DNA of 64,000 nucleotides from Paraburkholderia sacchari (GTDB taxonomy: Bacteria > Pseudomonadota > Gammaproteobacteria > Burkholderiales > Burkholderiaceae), in contig NZ_JTDB02000001.1 of NCBI RefSeq assembly GCF_000785435.2, positions 522,498-586,497 of the forward strand, in the 5' to 3' direction. The notes under the pieces were generated by a model. It saw nothing but the letters and a program-made list of their open reading frames with translations. It did not search any database and was not told the DNA's origin. Of this stretch, positions 25,761 through 32,908 are shown one piece after another; positions within the stretch are counted from its first letter, which is position 1, and the number at the start of each line of letters is the position of its first letter. The position numbers were made by a program, and so were the translations under genes.

Positions 25761-26242
25761 CGGTCTTATCCAGTTCGTCGGGCGACGTGGATGCAAGGCC
25801 GATGTAATAGCGGTTGCGATCACGTTGCCCGTGGGCTGCCGGAGCGCACCGCACAAGCCATGCGAGTGGTACGCCCTGTTCAGAGTAGTGCAAGAGCCGG
25901 CCGGAGCCAAACAGGCGCCAGGCAGAAACATCGCCGGGAACCAGGCACGGGGGAGATGCAGCAAGGCGTATGCCCGAGGCCGCCGTTCGACCGGTTGCCG
26001 GCCACCACGCAGGTTCGTCGAGCGCGTGTTATGCCGGGCATCGCAACGCACGGTTTGTCGAATCGGGGCAGGAAACGCTATATTTCAGGCGCAGCGCGTC
26101 CTCTGCATTTTTCGTGCGGAGCGCCGTTCGACGCGCGCAACCTGGACAAGATTACAAACTTTTCCCGTATGCATCGTCGCCGGTATTGGCGGCAAGTGTG
26201 TAACCCCGCTCGCTTGGGGTAGACCCTTCGTCTGGAGTATCC
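25761..26242. other. Divergent intergenic region between glgE operon and FAD dehydrogenase operon
   Basis: A 482-bp gap with no convincing gene on either strand. It must hold the promoter of the seven-gene glg/tre operon and that of the dehydrogenase operon. I could not find a good sigma-70 promoter for the minus strand. For the plus strand there is one candidate at 26055-26084. A short hairpin, ACCCC-N8-GGGGT, lies just before the plus-strand start (about 26200-26220). Confidence 0.6.
26055..26084 (+). promoter_or_regulatory. Candidate promoter for FAD dehydrogenase operon
   Basis: TTGTCG (26055-26060) and TATATT (26079-26084) are separated by 18 bp, with 4/6 and 5/6 matches to sigma-70 boxes, about 160 bp before the first ATG. 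This is pattern-based only. Confidence 0.35.
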
Positions 26243-26941
26243 ATGACCGATGTGACGCAGGACGGGACCACTCATTTTCCCCATGCGCGTGCATCGCGCG
26301 ATCAGCACGTCGCACGTCCGGGCCGTCGCCGGTTCGTGACGGGGGCGTGCGCTGCCGCCGCGACGCTTGCTTTCGCATTGGCCGGCCGGCGTGGCGCGCA
26401 ATACGCATTCGGCATTGCCGATGCATCGGCCGCCAATTCTGCCAGCGCGGCCAGCGCAGCCAGCGCCGCCGGTGGCGCGCCCGCGAACAGCGGCTACGAA
26501 GCCTTCATCGCACTCTCCCAGCGCCTCACCGGCCGCACGCGCTTTGACGCCGTGCTCGGCCAGCGCATCTACGCCGCGCTCGCGCGCGCGAACAGCACGT
26601 TCGAGCAGAACGTCGGCGCGCTCAACACGTGGATCAAGGGGCACGGCGGCGTGCCTTCGGACATCGTCACGGCTGCGCTCAAGACCGATCGGCCGGAACT
26701 CGCAACGACCGTCGGCGAGATCATGCGCGCGTGGTATCTCGGGCTCGTGGGCGACATGCCGAAGGCGCAGGTGCTGGCCTACGAGAAAGCGTTGATGTTC
26801 GATCCGGTCAGCGATGTGCTGACGATTCCGTCGTATTGCCGCGACGTGCCGTTCTACTGGACAACGAAGCCCGCGGACATGCCGGCAGCCACGATGGCTG
26901 CGTTGTCCACGACATCGGCATCGACGGCGGCCAGGCCGTAG
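26243..26941 (+). CDS. FAD-dependent sugar dehydrogenase, small (gamma) subunit
   Basis: A 232-residue protein with a Tat-type leader: twin arginines in GRRRFVTG (res ~28-35) followed by a hydrophobic Ala/Leu-rich stretch. A Ser/Ala-repeat linker (SAASAASAAG, encoded by 9-bp repeats at 26441-26467) comes next. The second half matches the FAD-sorbitol/glucose dehydrogenase small-subunit family (YEAFIALSQRLTGRTRFD, YLGLVGDMPKAQVLAYEKALMF, IPSYCRDVPFYWT). In B. cepacia FAD-glucose dehydrogenase, the gamma subunit carries the folded catalytic subunit through Tat, since alpha has no signal of its own; the same applies here. It is first in a gamma-alpha-beta operon. Confidence 0.88.
   Translation: MTDVTQDGTTHFPHARASRDQHVARPGRRRFVTGACAAAATLAFALAGRRGAQYAFGIADASAANSASAASAASAAGGAPANSGYEAFIALSQRLTGRTRFDAVLGQRIYAALARANSTFEQNVGALNTWIKGHGGVPSDIVTAALKTDRPELATTVGEIMRAWYLGLVGDMPKAQVLAYEKALMFDPVSDVLTIPSYCRDVPFYWTTKPADMPAATMAALSTTSASTAARP
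26441..26467 (+). repeat. 9-bp tandem repeat encoding a Ser-Ala-Ala linker
   Basis: Three near-identical copies of GCCAGCGC(G/A/C) encode the linker between the Tat signal and the mature gamma subunit. The repeat is in frame and probably varies in copy number between strains. Confidence 0.6.
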
Positions 26942-26957
26942 GCGACGAGGGACGACA

Positions 26958-28562
26958 ATGGCGATCAAGCATTCTGCCGACGTGGTCGTGGTCGGCTCCG
27001 GTGTGGCGGGCAGTCTGGTTGCGTACCAGATGGCGCAAGCCGGCGCATCGGTGATCCTGCTCGAAGCGGGGCCGCGTCTTGCGCGCTGGCAGATCGTCGA
27101 GAACTTCCGCAACTCGCCGGCCAAGGCCGACTTCGCGGCGCCGTATGCGTCGATGCCTTATGCGCCGCATCCGCAGTACTCGCCGCCCAACGGCTACCTC
27201 GTGCAGAAGGGCGACTATCCATACAACGCGCAATACTTGCGGCTCGTGGGCGGCACCACCTGGCACTGGGCGGCAGCGGCCTGGCGTCTTTTGCCCGCCG
27301 ACTTTCGCCTGAAGACGCAGTACGGCGTGGGCCGCGACTGGCCATATCCGTACGAGACGCTCGAGCCGTGGTATCTGGCCGCCGAAATCGAACTGGGCGT
27401 CTCGGGCCCGGACCCGGCGCGGCACGACCTCGGCTCGCCGCGCTCGAAGCCCTATCCGATGGACATGCTGCCGCTCTCGTACATGGATCAGCGCTTTAGC
27501 GACGTCCTCAATGCCAACGGCTTTCACGTGGTGCCCGAGCCCGTTGCGCGCAACAGCCGCCCATACGATGCGCGCCCGACTTGCTGCGGCAACAACAATT
27601 GCATGCCGATCTGCCCGATCGCGGCGATGTACGGCGGCATCGTGCACGCCGACAAGGCCGAGCGCGCGGGCGCGCGGCTCATCGCGGAGGCGGTGGTGTA
27701 CCGCATCGAGGCCGACAACAAAGGCCTCATCACGGCCGTGCATTACAAGGACCCGCACGGCAACAGTACGCGCGTGACGGGCAAGTTTTTCGTGCTGGCC
27801 GCCAACGGCATCGAGACGCCCAAGCTCATGCTGATGTCGACAAGCGACGCGTTCGCGCACGGCATCGGCAACCGTTCGGACCAGGTAGGCCGCAACCTCA
27901 TGGATCATCCGGGCACGGGCGTCGCGTTCCTCGCCAACGAGCCGCTGTGGCCGGGGCGCGGGCCGATGGAGATGACCTCGGTGGTGAACTTCCGCGACGG
28001 CGCATTCCGGTCCGAGTACGCCGCCAAGAAACTGCATCTCTCGAACGGCGTGGCCACGCCGGCCGTGACCGCCGCGCTCATCAACAACGGCGTGACGGGC
28101 GCGGAACTCGATCGCGAGATCCGCGAGCGCGCCGCGCGCACGCTGACCATCAACAGCTTCCACGAGCATTTGCCCGAGCCGCAAAACCGCGTGCTGCCAT
28201 CGAGCGAGCGCAAGGACGCGCTCGGCATTCCACAGCCCGAGATCCATTACTCGATCAACGACTACGTGAAGAAGAGCGCCGCCGACACACACGATCTCTA
28301 CGCGAAGATCGCCGAGCTTTTCGGCGGCACGGAGGTCGCTTTCGACGACACCTTCGCGCCCAACAATCACATCATGGGCACGACGATCATGGGCGCGAAC
28401 CCGGCCGATTCGGTCGTCGACGCCGACTGCCGCACGCACGACCATTCGAACCTGTTCATTGCCGGCAGCGCGGTGATGCCGGCTGCCGCCTCTGTGAATT
28501 GCACGCTGACCATTGCCGCGCTGGCGCTCAAGCTGGCCGACAAGCTGCGCGGCGAGCTGTAA
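26958..28562 (+). CDS. FAD-dependent sugar dehydrogenase, catalytic (alpha) subunit, GMC family
   Basis: A 534-residue GMC oxidoreductase. FAD-binding GSGVAGSLVAYQ is at residues 13-24, with LLEAG after it, and the C-terminal substrate/FAD segment includes NNHIMGTTIMG and SVNCTLTIAALAL. Cysteines C209, C210, C215 and C219 (in RPTCCGNNNCMPICP) match the [3Fe-4S] binding pattern of B. cepacia FAD-glucose dehydrogenase, which relays electrons to the cytochrome subunit. There is no signal peptide, consistent with hitchhiker export by the gamma subunit, 16 bp upstream. Glucose is the most likely substrate; gluconate, sorbitol or fructose cannot be excluded. A tandem repeat surrounds the stop codon. 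Confidence 0.9.
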   Translation: MAIKHSADVVVVGSGVAGSLVAYQMAQAGASVILLEAGPRLARWQIVENFRNSPAKADFAAPYASMPYAPHPQYSPPNGYLVQKGDYPYNAQYLRLVGGTTWHWAAAAWRLLPADFRLKTQYGVGRDWPYPYETLEPWYLAAEIELGVSGPDPARHDLGSPRSKPYPMDMLPLSYMDQRFSDVLNANGFHVVPEPVARNSRPYDARPTCCGNNNCMPICPIAAMYGGIVHADKAERAGARLIAEAVVYRIEADNKGLITAVHYKDPHGNSTRVTGKFFVLAANGIETPKLMLMSTSDAFAHGIGNRSDQVGRNLMDHPGTGVAFLANEPLWPGRGPMEMTSVVNFRDGAFRSEYAAKKLHLSNGVATPAVTAALINNGVTGAELDREIRERAARTLTINSFHEHLPEPQNRVLPSSERKDALGIPQPEIHYSINDYVKKSAADTHDLYAKIAELFGGTEVAFDDTFAPNNHIMGTTIMGANPADSVVDADCRTHDHSNLFIAGSAVMPAAASVNCTLTIAALALKLADKLRGEL

Positions 28563-28588
28563 GACGAGCTGTAAGACGAGCTGTGAAG
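28553..28588 (+). repeat. 12-bp tandem triplication spanning the stop codon of the alpha subunit
   Basis: Unit CGAGCTGTAAGA occurs at 28553-28564 and 28565-28576, with a diverged third copy (CGAGCTGTGAAG) at 28577-28588. Because the unit is 12 bp, it yields three in-frame stops, TAA at 28560, TAA at 28572 and TGA at 28584, between the alpha and cytochrome genes. Confidence 0.9.
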
Positions 28589-28603
28589 CGACAGAAACCG
28601 ACG

Positions 28604-30016
28604 ATGAACGCAAGCAAGCCTCCCACCGATGGCACCCACCACGCGCAGCGCATCCAGCGGGCCCAACGCACGCGCGCCACGCTGGCAGCGATGCTGTTCT
28701 GCGCGTTCGCGCTCTACGTGGCGTGGCACGCCGCGCACGACGGCGAGACGCACCCCGTCGACGAAATGCTGCTGCCGGCCGCGCGCGGCGAAGGCCCGGC
28801 AGCCCTCGACGACGCCGCGGCGCGCCCGGAACTCGTCAAGCGCGGCGAATACCTCGCACGCATGGGCGATTGCGCCGCGTGCCACACCGCAGACCCGAGC
28901 CGGCCCTTCGCGGGCGGCCGCGCGATCAGCACGCCGTTTGGCAAGCTCTACACGCCCAACATCACGCCCGACCCCGATACCGGCATCGGCCAATGGAGCG
29001 ACTCCGATTTCATGCGCGCGATGCACGAGGGCGTGGGCAAGGCCGGCGAGCGGCTCTATCCCGCGTTTCCCTATGTGGAGTTCACGCGCGTGACGGAGCA
29101 GGACGTGCTTGCGATCCGCACGTACCTGAACACGCTCGCGCCGATCCGTTACAAGCCGCCCGCCAACGAGCTGAGGTTCCCGTTCAACCAGCGCTGGCTG
29201 CTGATGTTCTGGAATCTGTTCAATTTCGACGAAGGCCGCTTCGTACCCGATCCGAAAAAGAGCGCCGAATACAACCGGGGCGCTTATCTGGTCGAGGGGC
29301 TCGCGCATTGCGAGGAGTGCCACACACCGCGCAATTTCATGCAGGGCCTGAAAACGGGCGAGCGCTTCTCGGGGGCGACGCAGGCGGGCTGGCAGGCGTA
29401 CAACATCACGCCGGACCGAGCGGCTGGCATCGGCGGCTGGAGCAAGGAGGCGCTCATGAGCTACCTCGTCACCGGCGTGGCCGCCGGCCACGCGAACGCC
29501 GCCGGGCCGATGGCCGAGGTCGTGCAGAACTCCACGCAGTACCTGAGCGCCGAGGACCAGCGCTCGATCACCGCTTATTTGCGCGGGCAACGGCCGGTGG
29601 CGGGCGGCGTGACGCGCTCGCGCGATTCGTACGGCTCGCCCGCCAACGACGACGTCACCGCGCTGCGCGGCGCCACCATCACGAGCGTGAACGGGGCGCA
29701 GCTATTCGTGGCGAACTGCGCGAGTTGCCACCACTGGAGCGGCGCGGGCGTGGGCGCGAGCGCGCCGATCGCCTATCCGTCGCTCATCCACAACAGCGTG
29801 ACTGGCGCGCCGAGCCCAGGCAACCTGACGATGACGATCCTGCACGGCGTGCGACGCCAGACCAGGGACGCCGACGTGCTGATGCCGGCATTCGGCAGCG
29901 AGCTGAGCAACGACCAGGTCGCGGCGATTGCGAACTACGTGACGAAGCAGTTCGGCGACCCGCGGGCGAGCATTACGCCCGACGAGGTGGCGGCGCTGCG
30001 CGCGCAGCCGCAATGA
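28604..30016 (+). CDS. Triheme cytochrome c (beta) subunit of the FAD sugar dehydrogenase
   Basis: A 470-residue membrane-anchored cytochrome c. A hydrophobic N-terminal helix (res ~25-45, LAAMLFCAFALYVAWHAA) serves as signal or anchor. Three heme c sites follow: CAACH (90-94), CEECH (236-240) and CASCH (372-376). It takes electrons from the alpha subunit's iron-sulfur cluster and passes them to quinone. ATG 28604 (MNASKPPTDG) is chosen; a GTG at 28583 in the same frame is also possible. It lies 41 bp after the alpha-subunit stop. The same layout is used by gluconate 2-dehydrogenase and alcohol dehydrogenase cytochrome subunits, so the partner gene, not this one, fixes the substrate. Confidence 0.9.
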   Translation: MNASKPPTDGTHHAQRIQRAQRTRATLAAMLFCAFALYVAWHAAHDGETHPVDEMLLPAARGEGPAALDDAAARPELVKRGEYLARMGDCAACHTADPSRPFAGGRAISTPFGKLYTPNITPDPDTGIGQWSDSDFMRAMHEGVGKAGERLYPAFPYVEFTRVTEQDVLAIRTYLNTLAPIRYKPPANELRFPFNQRWLLMFWNLFNFDEGRFVPDPKKSAEYNRGAYLVEGLAHCEECHTPRNFMQGLKTGERFSGATQAGWQAYNITPDRAAGIGGWSKEALMSYLVTGVAAGHANAAGPMAEVVQNSTQYLSAEDQRSITAYLRGQRPVAGGVTRSRDSYGSPANDDVTALRGATITSVNGAQLFVANCASCHHWSGAGVGASAPIAYPSLIHNSVTGAPSPGNLTMTILHGVRRQTRDADVLMPAFGSELSNDQVAAIANYVTKQFGDPRASITPDEVAALRAQPQ

Positions 30017-30110
30017 CGCGCAGCCACCGTTACCGCGGCTACGCGAAAACCGCTCGCGAAACGATCATTGCCGCGCATACGTTGTGGAAACGCAGCGCTA
30101 TGATGAAGCG

Positions 30111-30854
30111 ATGACACCCACTCTCGCTCCTGTCGTCCAGCATCACGCAGCCAATGCGGCCGGTCGCGATTTCGTGATCGGCGACCTGCATGGTTGCGTG
30201 GACGCCTTGCGCTATCTGCTCCACAAAGTCGGGTTCGACGGCACGCGCGACCGCCTGTTCTCGGTGGGCGATCTCGTCGATCGTGGCGAACAGTGCGAGG
30301 AAGCGCTCGCGCTGCTCGACAAGCCCTGGTTTTACGCCGTGCTCGGCAATCACGAGGACATGCTGTGCGCCGTCGCGCAAGGGCGGCTCGCGCGGTTCCG
30401 CTGGTACGGCATCGGCGGGGGCTGGGCCCAGGGGCTGCCCGACCACGTGCTGGCCGCGCACGCGCAGCGGCTGCGCGAACTGCCGCTCGCGCGCGTGGTG
30501 GGTGAGGGCGCGACGCGCTTTAACGTGCTGCACGCGGAATTCTTCGGCGACGACGCCGCGCTCGACGCCGGCCAGTTCGATGCCGATGTGCGCGAGCGCA
30601 TGCTGTGGGGGCGCGAGCTGGCGCTGAACGCGGCCATGCAGCCGCCGCAGCCGCATGCCGCGCTGTCGCTCACGTACTGCGGGCACACCCCAATGCGGGA
30701 GCCGCGCCAGATTGGCTCGCAGATGTTCATCGACACCGGCGCGTTCATTCCCGAAGGGCGTCTCACGATGGTCGAGGCGCTCACGCCCCGGCACTGGTCG
30801 ATCTCCGTGCAGGCAGCGCGCGCGATGGGCGCGGCCGCGCTGTCGCTGCCTTGA
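30111..30854 (+). CDS. Calcineurin-like metallophosphoesterase (serine/threonine protein phosphatase family)
   Basis: A 247-residue phosphatase with the PPP-family metal motifs: GDLHG, GDLVDRG, GNHED and, near the C terminus, YCGHTP and FIDTGAF. This pattern is shared by PrpA/PrpB and ApaH-like enzymes. The short length and the VDRG motif favour a PrpA-like protein phosphatase over the diadenosine tetraphosphatase ApaH. ATG 30111 is preferred; a GTG at 30084 is also in frame. It stands alone, 94 bp after the cytochrome gene. Its substrate is not predictable. Confidence 0.88.
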   Translation: MTPTLAPVVQHHAANAAGRDFVIGDLHGCVDALRYLLHKVGFDGTRDRLFSVGDLVDRGEQCEEALALLDKPWFYAVLGNHEDMLCAVAQGRLARFRWYGIGGGWAQGLPDHVLAAHAQRLRELPLARVVGEGATRFNVLHAEFFGDDAALDAGQFDADVRERMLWGRELALNAAMQPPQPHAALSLTYCGHTPMREPRQIGSQMFIDTGAFIPEGRLTMVEALTPRHWSISVQAARAMGAAALSLP

Positions 30855-30931
30855 AGGCTTGCCGCTGCCGGTTTCCCGAGCGTGGCTTTCCGTTCTCCTT
30901 TCGTGCAGGATTTTTGCCAATTTTGGTTCGA

Positions 30932-30937
30932 TATAAT
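30932..30937 (+). promoter_or_regulatory. Consensus -10 box before the secreted basic protein
   Basis: A perfect TATAAT lies 51 bp upstream of the GTG at 30989. TTGCCA is nearby (30914-30919) but only 12 bp away, so no proper -35 is seen. Confidence 0.4.
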
Positions 30938-30988
30938 CGCGGGCCGATCCAGGCGGGACCGGAACGGTTATTCGAGGGAGGAGACGGC

Positions 30989-31471
30989 GTGCGGGCAGTG
31001 GCAGTGATGGTCGCGGCATGGTGGATATCGACGTCGATGGCATGGGCCGTCGCGCCAGCGGTGACGCAGCACGGCGGCGCGGGCGGCGGCGCGACGGCGC
31101 GCGGGCAGGCCGCGAAGCCGGCCGGGACAGGGGCGCGGCATGGCGCGAAGCACGCGAAGGGTGCTGCGAGCGCGTTACACACGGCGCGATCCGCGCATTC
31201 CAGCAAGTCAACGAAGCCCACGAAGACTGCGCAAGGGTCAGCCCATGCACGGCCTCATGGCAAAACCGGGACGAAGTCGGCGGCCCATCGTGCACCGGGG
31301 ACCTCGCAACAGGCGAGTAGCGCTCGTGCGCATCCGTCCAGATCGGCGACACAGGCCAGGCCCGCTGTGGCGCATCCGGCGTCGAATCACAAGCTGATGG
31401 TCGACGTGCCCTCAGCCCAGTCGCGGCGCGCGATCCCGCAGCCGCACGAACTTCCGCCGATTCTGAGCTGA
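30989..31471 (+). CDS. Small secreted, strongly basic low-complexity protein, unknown function
   Basis: A predicted 160-residue protein starting at GTG 30989, with GGGAGGAG about 7 nt upstream; ATG 31007 is an alternative. Residues 1-20 (VRAVAVMVAAWWISTSMAWA) look like a cleavable Sec signal. The rest is low-complexity and dominated by Ala, Lys, Ser, Thr, Gly and His (for instance GARHGAKHAKGAAS, SAHSSKSTKPTKTAQ). It resembles histone H1-like or cell-surface basic tails, with a proline-containing end (PQPHELPPILS). No family is recognised. The RBS, signal peptide and upstream TATAAT support a real gene. The amino-acid bias could also arise by chance in GC-rich DNA. Confidence 0.6.
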   Translation: MRAVAVMVAAWWISTSMAWAVAPAVTQHGGAGGGATARGQAAKPAGTGARHGAKHAKGAASALHTARSAHSSKSTKPTKTAQGSAHARPHGKTGTKSAAHRAPGTSQQASSARAHPSRSATQARPAVAHPASNHKLMVDVPSAQSRRAIPQPHELPPILS

Positions 31472-31512
31472 TTCACGCGGCCAGCCCGGCCTTTATTCCC
31501 CCGCGGCACCCC

Positions 31513-32400
31513 TCAAACGGCACCAAGACTCGACGCAAGCAACTGCAGCGTTGCGGCCGAACGCGACTCGCGCACGCGCGAATGCAGCATGACTCGCGAG
31601 GATGGCAAGGGCGGCAGCGCGTGCTTCGCGCCGACATCGACGAGCCCGCGCGGCGCCACGCGCCGGGCGAGCGCGGATACGGCAAGCCCCGCCTCCAGCG
31701 CCGCGCCCACTGCTGCCACGCCGCCGCCCACGAACACTTCCTGCCATTCGATGCCTGCCGTATCGAGCGCACCGATCGCTGCCGCGCGGACCGCGCATGG
31801 CCCCGCGAGCAGCGCGAGCGGCAGCGGCGTGCCCGGCTCCCAGCGCCATTCGGGCGCGGCGAGCCAGACCAGCGGCTCGTCGAAGAGCCGGCGTGTATCG
31901 CCGCGCGAAGCTTCTTCGGCTTCATAGCCCGCTTCATAGCCCGTTTCATAGCCAGCTTCCTGACGCACGATCACGGCGTCGAGCCGGCGCTCGTCGAACT
32001 GCTTGAGCAACTGCGCCGAGAGCCCGAGATGCAGCGCGATCACGAGCCCCGGATCGTGATCGCGCAGGAGCGCGAGCTGGCGGGCGAGCTGCGCGTCGGC
32101 GACATGCTCGCTCAACCCCAGCGAGAGACGCCGCGAGTCGCCCGCGAGTGTGCCGAGCGCGCGCTCATGCGCGCCGAGCAACTCGCGCGCCGCGCCGAGA
32201 AAGGCGCGCCCATCCGGTGAGAGCCGCACGACGCGCGGCGTGCGTTCGAGCAACTGCCGGCCGAGATGGGCTTCGAGCCGCTTGAGCTTGAGGCTCACGG
32301 CGGATTGGGTGGTGTCGAGCGCATCGGCGGCGCGCGTGAAGCTATGCAGTTCGGCGACCAGCACGAACGCGCGCACGGCATCGAGATCGAGCGGTTTCAT
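31513..32400 (-). CDS. LysR-family transcriptional regulator
   Basis: A 295-residue regulator. The N-terminal winged HTH (res 1-60) includes FTRAADALDTTQSAVSLKLKRLEAHLG and LLERTPR. The effector domain follows (LSLGLSEHV, LDAVIVRQEA). A repeated GYE(T/A) stretch near residue 150 comes from a 12-bp tandem repeat at 31921-31956 and lies in a loop of the effector domain. The gene is divergent from the tautomerase gene, with a 118-bp AT-rich spacer, so it probably controls that gene and itself. Confidence 0.9.
   Translation of the reverse strand: MKPLDLDAVRAFVLVAELHSFTRAADALDTTQSAVSLKLKRLEAHLGRQLLERTPRVVRLSPDGRAFLGAARELLGAHERALGTLAGDSRRLSLGLSEHVADAQLARQLALLRDHDPGLVIALHLGLSAQLLKQFDERRLDAVIVRQEAGYETGYEAGYEAEEASRGDTRRLFDEPLVWLAAPEWRWEPGTPLPLALLAGPCAVRAAAIGALDTAGIEWQEVFVGGGVAAVGAALEAGLAVSALARRVAPRGLVDVGAKHALPPLPSSRVMLHSRVRESRSAATLQLLASSLGAV
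31921..31956 (-). repeat. 12-bp tandem triplication inside the LysR gene
   Basis: TTCATAGCC(C/A)G(C/T) occurs three times in phase from 31921 to 31956. It encodes the peptide repeat GYETGYEAGYEA on the minus strand. The unit is a multiple of three, so copy-number change would keep the frame. Confidence 0.85.
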
Positions 32401-32434
32401 TTCAAATGAAAATGAATGAAATATCCAGTGATAT
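32396..32434. promoter_or_regulatory. AT-rich inverted repeats in the LysR/tautomerase divergent region
   Basis: A perfect repeat TTCATTT-C-AAATGAA (32396-32410) covers the LysR start codon, and ATATC-CAGT-GATAT (32421-32434) follows. Both are notably AT-rich for this genome. They are good candidates for LysR binding. TATGAT (32443-32448) could be the -10 of the tautomerase gene, but no clear -35 is present. Confidence 0.5.
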
Positions 32435-32518
32435 CTTTTTATTATGATAGGGCAGACCTAAGCTCTTGTCATGGCCCATCAATCACGGGTCATCCCACCC
32501 ACGCTGAAGGAGCTCGAC

Positions 32519-32902
32519 ATGCCATTCACCCGAATCGCCGTACGCGCGGGCAAGCCCGCTGCCTATCGAAAAGCGCTCATGCAGGGCGTGCATCTCGCGC
32601 TCATGGAAGTGTTCAAGGCGCCAGAGGACGACCAGTTCATGATCGTCACCGAACACGATACCGACAATTTCGTCTTTGGACGGCACTACCTCGGCATCGA
32701 ACGCAGCGACGACCTCGTGATGATTCAGATCGCCGTGAGCAATACGCGCGGGCAGGATCAGAAGAAGGCGCTATTCGCGCAGATCGCCGAAAACCTCGCG
32801 CGCGACCCGGGCGTACGGCGCGAGGATGTGTTTGTCAATCTCGTGGATGTCGCGCGCGAGAACTGGTCGTTCGGCAATGGAATCGCCCAGTACGCGACCT
32901 GA
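32519..32902 (+). CDS. Tautomerase-family protein
   Basis: A 127-residue member of the tautomerase superfamily (4-oxalocrotonate tautomerase/MSAD-like, Tautomerase_2 type). The start at 32519 gives MPFTRIAV, so after Met removal Pro1 is the catalytic base. It also has AAGGAG 8 nt upstream, which rules against the open in-frame ATG at 32471. Other family features are DQFMIVTEHD, MIQIAVSNTRGQDQKKALF and ENWSFGNGIAQY. These enzymes act in breakdown of unsaturated or halogenated acids. The substrate is unknown; the divergent LysR regulator suggests induction by a small molecule. Its stop lies 6 bp from that of the convergent ppk2 gene. Confidence 0.87.
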   Translation: MPFTRIAVRAGKPAAYRKALMQGVHLALMEVFKAPEDDQFMIVTEHDTDNFVFGRHYLGIERSDDLVMIQIAVSNTRGQDQKKALFAQIAENLARDPGVRREDVFVNLVDVARENWSFGNGIAQYAT

Positions 32903-32908
32903 ACCCGC

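Noticed and set aside
23874..26222. 782-codon open frame on the plus strand opposite glgE and the intergenic region
   Set aside because: Arg/Ala/Gly-rich translation without family similarity, no RBS, mostly antisense to glgE.
30605..30988. Upstream extension of the secreted basic protein frame into the phosphoesterase gene
   Set aside because: It overlaps the phosphoesterase coding region out of frame; the GTG at 30989 with a good RBS and signal peptide is the better start.
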